From assembly GCF_900142655.1 (NCBI RefSeq), contig NZ_FRBQ01000007.1, positions 1 to 64,000 of the forward strand: a stretch of DNA of 64,000 nucleotides, written 5' to 3'. The position numbers and the translations under genes are program-made. The notes beneath the pieces are model-generated. The model worked only from the letters and a program-made list of their open reading frames with translations, searched no databases and was not told the origin of the DNA. This stretch comes from Phytopseudomonas punonensis (GTDB lineage: Bacteria > Pseudomonadota > Gammaproteobacteria > Pseudomonadales > Pseudomonadaceae). Positions 11,350 to 21,177 of this stretch are shown piece after piece (positions within the stretch are counted from its first letter, which is position 1; each line of letters begins with the position of its first letter).

Positions 11350-11662
11350 CGTTGCCGCTCCTCCGTAAAAAAGCCGGCAGCTTATCACAGGGCAGGATTT
11401 GCACCGCGTGCCACAGATGCTGCTAGAGTTCCGCCAAGAACGTGCCATAACTCACAAATCAGACCGCTGGCAGGTATCACCGAGCATGATGATGCCGTTT
11501 TAGTGGCACAATCTGATCACTGAGGTACGACGACGTTCTAGATTTACAAGAACAAGGTATTCGTCCCGGGTAGCCGCGTTCCACGCAATGCACTCCGGAG
11601 CTGGACAGCGTCACCTATTACGCCTGTCACAGGCCTTTTTTCATCTATTCGGAATTTCAGGC
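11350..11662 (+). promoter_or_regulatory. Divergent control region and long leader upstream of vfr
   Basis: This 313-bp gap has no gene. Near the vfr start there is a short hairpin (GCCTGT at 11622-11627, ACAGGC at 11629-11634) followed directly by CTTTTTT (11635-11641), which looks like an intrinsic terminator 21 bp ahead of the ATG. A partial dyad AGTG...CACT (about 11502-11521) lies further upstream. No strong -35/-10 pair could be assigned with confidence. Confidence 0.45.
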
Positions 11663-12307
11663 ATGGTTGCTATTACTCTCACGCCAAAGGTCAAAAACTT
11701 CGACAAGCTTCTCTCACACTGCCACCGTCGCCGTTACACCGCCAAAAGCACCATCATCTATGCAGGCGACCGCAGTGAGACGCTGTATTTCATCGTCAAA
11801 GGCTCGGTCACCATCCTGATCGAAGATGATGATGGCCGCGAGATGATCATCGCCTACCTCAACCCTGGCGATTTCTTTGGCGAGATGGGGCTGTTCTGCA
11901 AGGAAGGCGCCGAGAAAGAACGTAGCGCGTGGGTGCGGGCGAAGACCGAGTGCGAAGTAGCCGAGCTGAGCTACGCCAAGTTTCGCGAGCTAACCCAGCA
12001 GGATCCGGACATCATGTTCGCCCTGGGTTCGCAAATGGCCGAGCGCCTTCGTAACACCACTCGCAAGGTCGGCGACCTGGCGTTTCTCGACGTTACCGGC
12101 CGCGTTGCGCGCACCCTGCTCGACCTGTGCAAGCAGCCAGATGCGATGACCCACCCGGACGGCATGCAGATCAAGATCACCCGCCAGGAGATCGGCCGTA
12201 TCGTTGGCTGTTCGCGGGAGATGGTTGGTCGGGTACTCAAGTCCCTGGAAGAACAGGGCCTGGTGTTCGTGAAAGGCAAGACCATGGTGGTCTTCGGTAC
12301 ACGCTAA
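11663..12307 (+). CDS. vfr: cAMP-activated global regulator Vfr (CRP family)
   Basis: Pseudomonas CRP homologue controlling virulence, twitching and secretion genes. The 214-residue protein starting MVAITLTPK matches the family length. The N-terminal cyclic-nucleotide domain contains [10 protein letters not shown] and ERSAWVRAK, the phosphate-binding cassette. The C-terminal winged helix has [28 protein letters not shown], the recognition helix, and the protein ends [11 protein letters not shown]. The frame opens earlier (11588) but that extension is not family-like. A hairpin with a T-run ends 21 bp before the ATG, an unusual position. It converges on fruA across a bidirectional terminator. 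Confidence 0.96.
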   Translation: MVAITLTPKVKNFDKLLSHCHRRRYTAKSTIIYAGDRSETLYFIVKGSVTILIEDDDGREMIIAYLNPGDFFGEMGLFCKEGAEKERSAWVRAKTECEVAELSYAKFRELTQQDPDIMFALGSQMAERLRNTTRKVGDLAFLDVTGRVARTLLDLCKQPDAMTHPDGMQIKITRQEIGRIVGCSREMVGRVLKSLEEQGLVFVKGKTMVVFGTR

Positions 12308-12341
12308 AAACGGGGGCATCAATAGATGCCCCGTTTGTCTT
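12306..12341. terminator. Terminator between vfr and fruA
   Basis: GGGGCATC (12313-12320), loop AATA, GATGCCCC (12325-12332), with AAAA before and GTTTGTCTTT after. It serves vfr on the plus strand and probably fruA on the minus strand. Confidence 0.82.
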
Positions 12342-14081
12342 TCAAGCCTTGGCGGCAACCGCCAGGGCTTCGACTTCAGGGCGCTTGATCAGCGCATAGA
12401 CCACGCCGGTCACCAAGCTGCCTGCCACGATAGCCAGCAGATACAGCAGCGCATGGTTGATCGCGTTGGGGATCAGCAGCACGAACAAACCACCGTGCGG
12501 TGCCATCAGCTTGCAGCCAAAGTACATCGACAGAGCACCGGTCAATGCGCCGCCAGCGATGCTCGCCGGAATGACACGCAGCGGGTCCTTGGCCGCGAAC
12601 GGGATCGCCCCCTCCGAAATGAAGCACAACCCCAACACACCAGCGGCCTTGCCGGCCTCACGCTCGGTCTGGCTGAACTTGCGACGCGCCAGCACGGTGG
12701 CGATGGCCATGCCAATCGGCGGCACCATGCCGGCGGCCATGGTCGCTGCCATCGGCGCATAGCTCTGCGAGGCCAGCAGGCCGACTGAGAATGCGTAGGC
12801 GGCCTTGTTGATCGGCCCACCGAGGTCCACGCACATCATGCCGCCGAGCAACAGCCCGAGCAGGATCGCGTTGGTGGTGCCCATGTTCTGCAGGAAGGTC
12901 TCCAGCGACGCCATGATGCCGGCAACCGGGGTACCCACCACGTAGATCATCGCCAGGCCAGTGGCCAGGCTGGCGAGCAACGGAATCAGCAGAATCGGCT
13001 TGAGCGCCTCGATGCTCTGCGGAAGGCGCAGCCAGCGGTTCAGGCCCAGGGCCAGATAACCGGCCAGGAACCCCGCGATGATGCCGCCGAGAAAACCAGT
13101 GCCCAGGGCGCTGGCAAGCATGCCACCGATCATGCCGGGCGCAAGCCCGGGGCGGTCGGCAATCGAATAGGCGATATAGCCGGCCAGCACCGGAATCATC
13201 AGTGCGAAGGCGGCATCGCCACCGATCTTCATGAGCGCCGCTGGCAGCGTGCCTTCCTGCTTGAACGCCTCGATACCGAACACGAACGACAGGGCGATCA
13301 GCAAGCCCCCCGCCACCACCATCGGCAGCATGAAGGACACCCCGGTCAACAGGTGCTTGTAGGGGCCGCTCTTGGTCGCGGACTTGCCGCTCTCGGTGCT
13401 CTGCACCTGTCCCGCGCCCTGTTGCAGAACGCCTTCGGCAAGCGCCTTTTGCAAAGTCTGCTTTGGCTGTTTGAGGGCGATGCCCGTGCCACAGCGATAG
13501 ACCTTCTTGCCGGCGAAACGGTCGGTTTCCACCTCGATATCGGTGGCCAGCAACACCACGTCGGCCGCTGCGATATTCGCCTCGTCGAGCAGGTTGCGTG
13601 CACCAACCGAGCCGCGAGTCTCCACCTGTAAGTCATAGCCCAACTGCTCGGCCGCCTGTTGCAGCGCCTCGGCGGCCATAAATGTGTGGGCCACGCCGGT
13701 TGGGCAGGCGGTAATCGCCACCAGCTTCGGCTTGCCAGACGAAGTCGCAGCGGCGGTAGGCGCGGCCTGTTCGAGCACTTGCGCCTGCTCGGCGGCAACC
13801 AGCAAGAACTGCTGCGGATCCGCCAGCGCCTCGGACGGCGTGGACTGCACCACTCGCTTGCCGACAAATCGCTGCAGATCCAGCTCGCCAGTCTTGACGA
13901 CTAGCACCAGCTCTGCAGCATCAATGGCGGGGGCGCTCAGGGGCGAGCCAATGGCCTTGGCGTCATGCACCTCAACCTGGGTGGTCCAGCCGAGGCGTTC
14001 GGCAGCAGCCTGCAGCAAGCGGGAACACAGTACGCTGGTGACCTGCCCATTGGGGCAGGCAGTAACGATCAGCACATTCAT
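12342..14081 (-). CDS. fruA: Fructose PTS permease, EIIB-EIIB-EIIC
   Basis: Imports fructose and phosphorylates it to fructose 1-phosphate. The 579-residue protein has a first, probably inactive IIB-like domain (residues 1-95, TACPNGQVTSVLCS), a catalytic IIB domain with ITACPTGVAHTFMAAEAL (active Cys126), and a C-terminal EIIC with about nine or ten membrane helices (from about 245; GVSFMLPMVVAGGLLIALS). It is the third gene of fruB-fruK-fruA, 15 bp after fruK. Regulation by the divergent LacI-type repressor is expected. Confidence 0.94.
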   Translation of the reverse strand: MNVLIVTACPNGQVTSVLCSRLLQAAAERLGWTTQVEVHDAKAIGSPLSAPAIDAAELVLVVKTGELDLQRFVGKRVVQSTPSEALADPQQFLLVAAEQAQVLEQAAPTAAATSSGKPKLVAITACPTGVAHTFMAAEALQQAAEQLGYDLQVETRGSVGARNLLDEANIAAADVVLLATDIEVETDRFAGKKVYRCGTGIALKQPKQTLQKALAEGVLQQGAGQVQSTESGKSATKSGPYKHLLTGVSFMLPMVVAGGLLIALSFVFGIEAFKQEGTLPAALMKIGGDAAFALMIPVLAGYIAYSIADRPGLAPGMIGGMLASALGTGFLGGIIAGFLAGYLALGLNRWLRLPQSIEALKPILLIPLLASLATGLAMIYVVGTPVAGIMASLETFLQNMGTTNAILLGLLLGGMMCVDLGGPINKAAYAFSVGLLASQSYAPMAATMAAGMVPPIGMAIATVLARRKFSQTEREAGKAAGVLGLCFISEGAIPFAAKDPLRVIPASIAGGALTGALSMYFGCKLMAPHGGLFVLLIPNAINHALLYLLAIVAGSLVTGVVYALIKRPEVEALAVAAKA

Positions 14082-14096
14082 TGCAGCGACCTCTAA

Positions 14097-15032
14097 TTAT
14101 TGTTTCGACGTGACAGTCACGGCCGCCTCCAGGCGGGCGAGCTGTTGCCGATCGTGAATACCGAAACCGATTTGCGTCACCGCCTGAGCTGCAACCGCCG
14201 TGGCCAAACACAGGGTGCGCTCGGCGGGCCAGCCGCTTAGCAGACCATGCAGCGTGGCAGCGAGCAGCGAATCGCCGGCGCCGACAGTGCTGGCGACTTC
14301 AACACGCGGCGGCTGGGCGTTGAGCACACCATGGGGGCCGAACCAGTCAGCGCCTTGCGAGCCGCGCGAAAGCAACACGTGCTCGACACCCGCCTGGCGC
14401 AACGTGCCAATCGCATTGTTAAGCTGTTCGGCCGAGGCATGCTCCAGCTCGCAGGCTTCGGCCAGTTCTTCTTCGTTGGGTTTGATCAGCCAGGGGCTTG
14501 CCGCCAGCCCGGCTCGTAGCGCAGCGCCGCTGGTATCCAGAGCCACCGGTAGGCCAAAGGCGATCAGGCGACGCAATAAGGCAGTGAACCACTCGACCGT
14601 CACACCACGGGGCAGACTACCAGCCACCACTACGGCGTCATGGCCAGCCGCGATCTCCTCCAGCTCGGCAAGCAACTGCGCTTGATGCGCGTCGCTCACC
14701 TCGGGGCCCGGACCGTTCAGATCAGTGATGCGGCCGTCGCGCTCGGCGAGCTTGATGTTGCTGCGCGTCTCTCCGGGTACACGTACGAAGGCATCGGTGA
14801 AACCGCGACGGTGAATCAATTGCTCGAACGGCGCCGCATTGGCATGGCCGAGAAACCCGCTGACCGTGACCTTGTGGCCAAGATCAGCGAGCACCTGAGC
14901 GACGTTGAGCCCCTTGCCCGCCGCGTGGGTGGTCATGCCCAGGCTGCGGTTGACGTTGCCGGCCTGCAAGGTGTCGAGGCTGACGGTCAGGTCCAGAGCC
15001 GGGTTGAGAGTCAGGGTAAGAATCCGCGCCAT
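14097..15032 (-). CDS. fruK: 1-phosphofructokinase
   Basis: Phosphorylates fructose 1-phosphate to fructose 1,6-bisphosphate. The 311-residue PfkB-family protein has the N-terminal motif TLNPALDLTVSLDTLQAGNVNRS and AAGKGLNVAQVLADLGH, and the C-terminal active-site signature STVGAGDSLLAATLHG with the catalytic Asp in GAGDS. Its ATG overlaps the fruB stop by one base (TGATG), indicating translational coupling. Confidence 0.94.
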   Translation of the reverse strand: MARILTLTLNPALDLTVSLDTLQAGNVNRSLGMTTHAAGKGLNVAQVLADLGHKVTVSGFLGHANAAPFEQLIHRRGFTDAFVRVPGETRSNIKLAERDGRITDLNGPGPEVSDAHQAQLLAELEEIAAGHDAVVVAGSLPRGVTVEWFTALLRRLIAFGLPVALDTSGAALRAGLAASPWLIKPNEEELAEACELEHASAEQLNNAIGTLRQAGVEHVLLSRGSQGADWFGPHGVLNAQPPRVEVASTVGAGDSLLAATLHGLLSGWPAERTLCLATAVAAQAVTQIGFGIHDRQQLARLEAAVTVTSKQ

Positions 15033-17905
15033 CAGTGCGCCTCCTCGACGAGTGCCCGCACCGCCGTCGCGCTAGGCAACAACAGCGCCTGGCGAGCCTG
15101 GGCCTGGCAATGCTGGAGATCCAGTTCGCGCACGCGCGCTTTGACCAGCGGAATGCTGCGCGCGGCGACGCTCAGCTCGTCGACACCCAGGCCAACCAAC
15201 AAAGGCACGGCGACCATGTCAGCGGCCAGTTCACCGCAAACCCCGACCCACTTGCCTTCGGCATGGGCCGCTTCGACGGTCATGCCGATCAGACGCAGCA
15301 CCGAAGGGTGCACGCCGTCGGCCTGAGCGGAAAGCGTCGGGTGGCCACGGTCGATGGCCAGGGTGTATTGGGTCAGGTCGTTGGTACCGATGCTGAAGAA
15401 GTCCACTTCGCGGGCCAGCACAGGCGCCAGCAGCGCCGCCGATGGCACCTCGATCATGATGCCCAGTTGCAGGTCACCGAGCGGAATTTCACCGCGCAGC
15501 TTCTCGACCATTTCCCGGGCGGCGCGCCACTCTTCAACCTGACCGACCATCGGGAACATGATGCGCAGCGGTCGCCCATCGGCAGCCTGCAGCAGGGCGC
15601 GCAGCTGGGTTTCCATGATCTCCGGGCGTTGTAGGGTCAGGCGAATGCCGCGCACGCCGAGAAAAGGGTTTTCTTCTTCGGGCATCGGCCAGTACGGCAG
15701 CGGCTTGTCACCGCCGACATCCAGCGTGCGCACCACCAGCGGGCGGCCCTGCAGGGCATCGAAGACCCGCCGGTACTCGGCTTCCTGGGTGGCCGCATCG
15801 GGCGCTTGAGAGTGGTCCATGAAGACCAGTTCGGTACGCAGCAGGCCCACCGCTTCTGCACCCAGCTCGACCGCACCCGCGGCCTCGCCACTGGCGCCGA
15901 TATTGACCGCCACCTCGATCGTATGGCCATCGCGAGTACGGGCCGGCTGCATACGCTCGCCATGGGCACGCTCGCGGCGCTGCTCGCTGGCCTGACGCTC
16001 ACGCTCGGCCTGGGCGAGGGTCGCTTCGTCCGGCTCGACCCACAGTTGACCACGGTCACCGTCGAGCAGCAGACGGCTGCCTTGCTCCAACAACAACAGG
16101 CTTTCGCCGGCGCCAACCACACAGGGAATGCCCAGCGCCCGGGCGATGATCGCGCTATGAGCAGTGGCGCCGCCACGGGCGGTGACGATACCGGCGACTC
16201 GCTGGCGATCGAGACTGGCCACGTCCGACGGGCCGACTTCGCCCATCACCAGAATGTAGGGCTCGACCGGCTCCTGCGGCGCCTCGACGCCACACAGATG
16301 CGCCAGCACACGGCGCCCGACATCACGAAGGTCAGCTGCACGCTCTGCCAGCAAAGCGTCGTGCAGGGATTCCTGCTGCGCCGCGGCCGCTTCGATCTCG
16401 CCGATCCAGGCCGCCTGGGCACTGGTTCCGCTGGCCAGGCGTACATCGACATCTTCACGCAGCGCCGGGTCGCGCAGCATCGCCTGATGGGTAACGAAAA
16501 TTTCTCGAATGCTGGCTTCGGCGCTGCTCTCGACCAAGCGCTGGATTTCGCCATCGATGTGCTGCAGTGCGTCATCAAGGCGTTGGCGCTCTGCAGCAAC
16601 ACCCTCACCACGCTCGGGGTAATCCAGTTTCGGCATACGCCGCACGAACGCCGGACCACTGGCGATACCGGGCGAAGCCGCTACAGCATGAAGGCGCGAG
16701 CCGGCGACCGGCGCGACGGCAGTATCGGTGACCGGCGCTTCAGGGGTCGGCTCGACGGTGTTCTCGGCATGCTCAGGCAGCGGCTCGACTTCCTCACCAA
16801 GTCCGGCGCGCACTGCTGTTTCGATGGCAGGCAAAGCCTGCTCGGCAATGGCCGGATCGGCGCTGAACTCCAGCACCTGACCGCGACGCGCGCCCAGGGC
16901 CAGCAGCTTGCTCAGGCTCTTGGCCGAGACGGTCGTTGCAACGCCTTCAGCCAGGCGAACACGAACTTCGCCGTCGAAGCCTTGGGCAATTTCGCTGAGC
17001 GTTTTGGCAGGGCGGGCATGCAGACCATGGGCGTTGGCCAGGGTAATGCGCAGCGTCGGCCAGTCGGCAGGCAACTCAGCACCCAGCGCTTCCAGCACGC
17101 CGCGGCTGCTGGTGGCCTGGGTGAGCGTCTCGCCCTGCCCGGCAATCAGCAGATCGCACAGGCGCTCAAGCACCTGGCGGTGACCTTCGCCCAGGCAGGC
17201 AAGGCAGAACAGACCAGCCACCGGCTGCTCACCACGTTGCAGCGGCTGCGCCGGGGTGACGAACGCCAGGCCCGGCCGCTCGACACCTTGCTCGCTACTC
17301 AGCCACCACAGCCCATTGCCCAGTGGCAGCGGCTCGGCTTGCACCAGACTGGCGGCGAAACCGGCAGCCGAGCAGCCGGCCTTCTTCAGCAAACGCGCGC
17401 CTTGCCAGGTCAACTCGTCGAGATCGTCGGCGTCAACACCGAGGCTCACCAACTGTCCGTCCAGAGCTAGCTCGGGCGCGGCGCCCTGCAGCAGTGAAAG
17501 GATGGCGTCGGCATCCTTGGCCTCACGCAGCGCCTGGCTCAGGTCGCCCTCCCCAAGTGCCCGGGTGAGCAGTTGCAGCAAATGCAGGTGCTCATCGGAA
17601 CGCGCGGCAATGGCGATAGCCAGGTACACACGCTGGCCATCGCCCCAATCCACACCCTCGGGAAACTGGATCAGCCGCATGCCGGTCTGGAACACCTGAT
17701 CGCGCGTTTCCGGCGTGCCGTGGGGAATGGCGATGCCCTGCCCCAGGTAAGTCGAGCCCTGGCGCTCGCGCGCCTGCATGCCCTCAAGGTAAGCGGCCGC
17801 CACCAGACCGTCGGCGACCAGGCTCTCGGCAAGCAGGGCCAGCGCCTGCTGCTTGTCGACAGCCTGTCGGCCCATCTGGATTTGTGAAGGGTGAAGTTCG
17901 AGCAT
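15032..17905 (-). CDS. fruB: Fructose PTS multiphosphoryl transfer protein (EIIA-HPr-EI)
   Basis: Carries phosphoenolpyruvate phosphate to FruA. The 957-residue fusion has an N-terminal EIIA (GIAIPHGTPETRD, phospho-His62), an HPr domain around 285-370 (NAHGLHARPAKTLSEIAQ, with the phospho-His of GLHARP), and enzyme I from about 410 (GGATAHSAIIARALGIPCVVG, phospho-His; later SIGTNDLTQYTLAIDRGH and VCGELAAD). This is the pseudomonad FruB layout. The ATG at 17905 has AGGAG upstream; the frame's earlier start at 17953 is not needed. First gene of fruBKA, divergent from the regulator at 18058. A 554-codon open frame on the opposite strand inside it is a codon-bias shadow. Confidence 0.95.
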   Translation of the reverse strand: MLELHPSQIQMGRQAVDKQQALALLAESLVADGLVAAAYLEGMQARERQGSTYLGQGIAIPHGTPETRDQVFQTGMRLIQFPEGVDWGDGQRVYLAIAIAARSDEHLHLLQLLTRALGEGDLSQALREAKDADAILSLLQGAAPELALDGQLVSLGVDADDLDELTWQGARLLKKAGCSAAGFAASLVQAEPLPLGNGLWWLSSEQGVERPGLAFVTPAQPLQRGEQPVAGLFCLACLGEGHRQVLERLCDLLIAGQGETLTQATSSRGVLEALGAELPADWPTLRITLANAHGLHARPAKTLSEIAQGFDGEVRVRLAEGVATTVSAKSLSKLLALGARRGQVLEFSADPAIAEQALPAIETAVRAGLGEEVEPLPEHAENTVEPTPEAPVTDTAVAPVAGSRLHAVAASPGIASGPAFVRRMPKLDYPERGEGVAAERQRLDDALQHIDGEIQRLVESSAEASIREIFVTHQAMLRDPALREDVDVRLASGTSAQAAWIGEIEAAAAQQESLHDALLAERAADLRDVGRRVLAHLCGVEAPQEPVEPYILVMGEVGPSDVASLDRQRVAGIVTARGGATAHSAIIARALGIPCVVGAGESLLLLEQGSRLLLDGDRGQLWVEPDEATLAQAERERQASEQRRERAHGERMQPARTRDGHTIEVAVNIGASGEAAGAVELGAEAVGLLRTELVFMDHSQAPDAATQEAEYRRVFDALQGRPLVVRTLDVGGDKPLPYWPMPEEENPFLGVRGIRLTLQRPEIMETQLRALLQAADGRPLRIMFPMVGQVEEWRAAREMVEKLRGEIPLGDLQLGIMIEVPSAALLAPVLAREVDFFSIGTNDLTQYTLAIDRGHPTLSAQADGVHPSVLRLIGMTVEAAHAEGKWVGVCGELAADMVAVPLLVGLGVDELSVAARSIPLVKARVRELDLQHCQAQARQALLLPSATAVRALVEEAH

Positions 17906-17980
17906 GATGTTTCTCCTCAAGCAAGACCGGCTGCAGACGGGCTTGGCGGACATTCTTGTTAGCTTAGTCGACTTGTTTGC

Positions 17981-17992
17981 TGAATCGTTTCA
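17981..17992. promoter_or_regulatory. Cra/FruR-type operator
   Basis: TGAATCGTTTCA in the 152-bp region between divergent fruB and the LacI-type regulator fits the known Cra consensus (TGAAACGWTTCA-like) with an almost perfect dyad. It lies 76 bp from fruB and 66 bp from the regulator start. Repression relieved by fructose 1-phosphate is the known behaviour in Pseudomonas; the site itself is seen, its use is inferred. Confidence 0.8.
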
Positions 17993-18057
17993 TCTAGCAC
18001 TGGCACGTTACCTGATAATGGGTAATCCTTGAAGCCTGCGAGAGGAGGAACGCCCCG

Positions 18058-19044
18058 TTGAAATTGACCGACATCGCCCGCCTGGCCGGCGTTTCACTGA
18101 CCACCGCCAGTTATGTGATCAACGGCCAGGCCGCCAAGCGCCGCATCAGTGCGGCTACCGTCCAGCGCGTGCTGGAGGTGGTGGAGAAGCACGACTATCG
18201 TCCCAACACCCAAGCTGCCGGCCTGCGCCGCGGGGAAAGCCGCTGTCTGGGGTTCATCCTGCCGGATCTGGAAAACCCCAGTTACGCCCGGCTGGCCAAG
18301 CTGCTCGAGCAACGGGCGCGAGCGGCGGGTTATCAGCTGCTGATCGCCAGCTCCGACGATCAACCAGATAGCGAGCGGCAACTGCTCGAACTGTTTCGCT
18401 CACGCCGCTGTGATGCACTGATCGTCGCTAGCTGCCTGCCGCCGGATGCTACCGACTACCAGCAGCTGGTCGCCGCCGGTACGCCGGTGATTGCCGTCGA
18501 CCGCGCACTGGACCCCAGCCGGCTGTATTCGGTGGTCAGTGATGATCGCCAGGCCGGCGAGCAACTGACCAAGAGCCTGCTGCAACCCGCCCAACGTCAT
18601 GCCGCCATGATCGGCGCCCGCCCGGAACTGCCGATCAGCCAGGCGCGTGAGCAAGGGTTTCGTGAGGCGCTGGCCGGCTTCGATGGCCTGATCAGCGTCA
18701 GCCATGGTGAGCAGTTCAGTCGCAGTTGGGGTTATCGGCAGATGCGTGAGCTGATGGCCAACGGCAACCTGCCGGATATGCTGGTCACCACGGCCTATGT
18801 ATTGCTCGAGGGCGTGCTCGACGCGCTGTACGAACACCCGGAGCTGGATACCCGCACGCTACGCCTCGGCACATTCGGTGATGCGCAGTTGCTGGATTTT
18901 CTACCGATGCGCGTCAATGCCATCTCCCAGCAACACGAGCGCATTGCCGAGCGCGTATTCGAACGCTTGCTCAGCGCTCTCGAAGGCACCTATCAACCGG
19001 GATTGGATGCCATCGAACGGGGACTGAAAATCCGTTTTAGCTAA
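18058..19044 (+). CDS. fruR: LacI-family fructose repressor Cra/FruR
   Basis: Represses the fru operon and responds to fructose 1-phosphate in Pseudomonas. The 328-residue protein starts at a TTG (MKLTDIARLAGVSLTTASYVINGQ) nine bases after GGAGG (18044-18048). The N-terminal LacI helix-turn-helix and hinge (AATVQRVLEVVEKHDYRPNTQA) are intact, followed by a periplasmic-binding-protein-like sensor domain (LGFILPDLENPSYARLAKLLEQRARAAGY). The lack of a canonical ATG is clear because no in-frame ATG lies near the family N terminus. Confidence 0.93.
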   Translation: MKLTDIARLAGVSLTTASYVINGQAAKRRISAATVQRVLEVVEKHDYRPNTQAAGLRRGESRCLGFILPDLENPSYARLAKLLEQRARAAGYQLLIASSDDQPDSERQLLELFRSRRCDALIVASCLPPDATDYQQLVAAGTPVIAVDRALDPSRLYSVVSDDRQAGEQLTKSLLQPAQRHAAMIGARPELPISQAREQGFREALAGFDGLISVSHGEQFSRSWGYRQMRELMANGNLPDMLVTTAYVLLEGVLDALYEHPELDTRTLRLGTFGDAQLLDFLPMRVNAISQQHERIAERVFERLLSALEGTYQPGLDAIERGLKIRFS

Positions 19045-19125
19045 AACCTAACGACGTAACCGCGCCAGGCAGCCTTCGAAAAGCCTCGCCTGGTCGGGCG
19101 GCGACGCGATTCAGCGGGAACCGCC

Positions 19126-21177
19126 CTATCGCTCCTGACGCAACTGCTGCAGCAGCGGCTCACACTCGTTGGGCTGATCACCACTCGGCGCAACCAGCGC
19201 AACCAGGCCGGCAGCCGGCGCTACTAGCGCACCGAGTGCAAGCATACCGGCGCCACGCAGAACCAGCGGACCAGCCTTCACGCCCGGATTCGGGTTCTTG
19301 AAGGTGCCGCGTACATACAGCGGCGAGCGTAGCGAGAAAATACGCAGCCCCTTGGATTCCGGCGTGATGGTCAGGTCGAGCTGTTCTGTGCCGAAGTTGA
19401 CGGTACCGTCCACGCCGATCAAGGCATTCTCGGTATCGATCACCATCAGCTGCGGCTTCATCACACCCTGCTTGATGGCGAGGTTGGCAGCCGCACAATT
19501 GATCTCCACGTCGTTGTCACCGAACAGGCGGCCAACCAGATAGTTGCCGACATTAAGCCCGGCGATTTCCATCAGGTTGCGACTGACCCGTCCATCGTTG
19601 ATCAGCAGCTTGACGTGCCCATTAGCGCCACCCAGCAAGGCAGCTACCGAATTGCCGGTACCGCTCAGCGCGGCGTCGCCATTCAGCGCGCCCAGGCTGC
19701 TCTGCATCACCTCGACATTCGGGAACAACTGGCGCAAGCGGAAATTGCGCGCACTCAACTGCGCGTTCGCCCGCAGCGGCGTGGCGCTGCCATCCAGATA
19801 AAACGTGGAATCCAGACGGCCGCCCGCCACGCCGAAGCGCAGCGGTTCGAGGCCGAGCTTGCCGTCGTTGAGCACCACATGGGTGAACAGATCGGTGAAC
19901 GGCAGCTGCTCGCTGTGCACAATGCGTTTACCGGTGAAGCTCACGTCGGCATCCATATCCCGCCAGCGCTCGGTTTTGAACGCCTCGACTGGCAGCACCT
20001 TATCGGCCGGCTGAACGCTGGCCGCGCCGCGCTGCTTCTTCTCAGCATTGGAGTCGGCGCCGATCAGCGGCGCCAGGTCGGCAAAGCGCAGCTGATTGGA
20101 TACCAGAGTGCCAGAGAGCTTGGGTCGCGGCTCTCGCGCCACGAAGGTGAGATCGCCATGAATATCGCTATCGCCGATGCGGCCATTGAATTTTTCATAG
20201 CGAAACAGCGGCCCATCTGGATCCTGTAGCTGGGCGACCAGTTGCCCATCGGTGGAGTAGGCAGGTGTATCTGGCAGCGTGACGCCGGTTAGCGGATAGA
20301 GGTTGCCGAGGCTGGCGCCGGACAACCGCAGGCGCAGATCAAGCGCGCCAAGATTTTTCGGATCAGTGAGCGTGCCGGCCACTTGCACGCGCGTGGTGCC
20401 GGCGCGAACATCGGCCTGCACCGGAAATGGCAGGCCAGCATCCTGCAGCGCCAGCAATCCGCCAATGCGCCCGGTGCCGCTGAGTGCCTGGTTCTTGTAA
20501 CGCCCTTTGGCCTGCCAGGCGAACGCATAGTCCTGCGGCTGCGCAGTATCGCCATCGGCCTGACTGGCCGGCTTGCCTGCGATCTCTGCAAAGGCGATTG
20601 GCTCTCCCAGGGGCTCGACCTGAAGATTCACGCTGGCCTGCGAAACCAGATCATTGACGCTCACCTGCGCCTTGTCGAAGCCGATGGTGCCGATGTCCAT
20701 CCCCCATGGCGAAGCCTCTTCCTGCTCAGGTTGCTCCTGCGCGCCAAGATCGAAAGTCCAGTTGGCGCGCCCGTCGGCCAGTCGCTCCAGAGCGGCGTCT
20801 GCGCCAGTCAGATAAATGCGCGGTATGGAGACTGTTTTCCACAGCAACGGCAGCGGCGACAGACTGGCTTCCACCCGTTCCAGACTGATGAAATGCTCGC
20901 CTTTGGCCCATTCCGGATTACCCAGGCGGAGCTGCTCGGCAGATACATGGAGCCACGGCACCCAGGCGCGCACCCCTGGCTCACCGGGCTCGCGCTGCCA
21001 GGTAACGGCCAGGTTGCCCTCTATCGCGAAGGGTCGGTTGAGCGCCTCGGAAACGCGGGCATTAATCGTGGGCTTGAGCAAATTCCAATCGAACAACACC
21101 AGAAACAACATCAGTGCTGCGATCAATAGCAGAAGACTGGCGAAGCACCAGGCGAGTATCTTGCGAAGACGCGTCAT
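19126..21177 (-). CDS. AsmA family inner-membrane protein
   Basis: A 683-residue AsmA/YhjG-type protein. One N-terminal membrane anchor (about residues 9-28, CFASLLLLIAALMLFLVLF) is followed by a long periplasmic beta-rich region. Typical motifs are RPFAIEGNLAVTWQREPGEPGVRAWVPWLHVSAEQLRLGNPEW (start of the AsmA domain) and the C-terminal AsmA_2 part (GTGNSVAALLGGANGHVKLLINDGRVS; LRSPLYVRGTFKNPNPGVKAGPLVLRGAG). AsmA-like proteins are thought to move phospholipids between membranes. An AAGGGGCGG ribosome site precedes ATG 21177. It stands between fruR and tatD. Confidence 0.86.
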   Translation of the reverse strand: MTRLRKILAWCFASLLLLIAALMLFLVLFDWNLLKPTINARVSEALNRPFAIEGNLAVTWQREPGEPGVRAWVPWLHVSAEQLRLGNPEWAKGEHFISLERVEASLSPLPLLWKTVSIPRIYLTGADAALERLADGRANWTFDLGAQEQPEQEEASPWGMDIGTIGFDKAQVSVNDLVSQASVNLQVEPLGEPIAFAEIAGKPASQADGDTAQPQDYAFAWQAKGRYKNQALSGTGRIGGLLALQDAGLPFPVQADVRAGTTRVQVAGTLTDPKNLGALDLRLRLSGASLGNLYPLTGVTLPDTPAYSTDGQLVAQLQDPDGPLFRYEKFNGRIGDSDIHGDLTFVAREPRPKLSGTLVSNQLRFADLAPLIGADSNAEKKQRGAASVQPADKVLPVEAFKTERWRDMDADVSFTGKRIVHSEQLPFTDLFTHVVLNDGKLGLEPLRFGVAGGRLDSTFYLDGSATPLRANAQLSARNFRLRQLFPNVEVMQSSLGALNGDAALSGTGNSVAALLGGANGHVKLLINDGRVSRNLMEIAGLNVGNYLVGRLFGDNDVEINCAAANLAIKQGVMKPQLMVIDTENALIGVDGTVNFGTEQLDLTITPESKGLRIFSLRSPLYVRGTFKNPNPGVKAGPLVLRGAGMLALGALVAPAAGLVALVAPSGDQPNECEPLLQQLRQER

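Noticed and set aside
11500..11525. Possible Vfr/CRP self-binding site
   Set aside because: Only the outer AGTG and CACT match; the inner positions are poor. Not strong enough to list as a site.
15806..17470. A 554-codon open frame on the plus strand inside fruB
   Set aside because: It mirrors the codon pattern of fruB on the other strand, has no recognisable domain and no ribosome site. High GC makes such shadows common.
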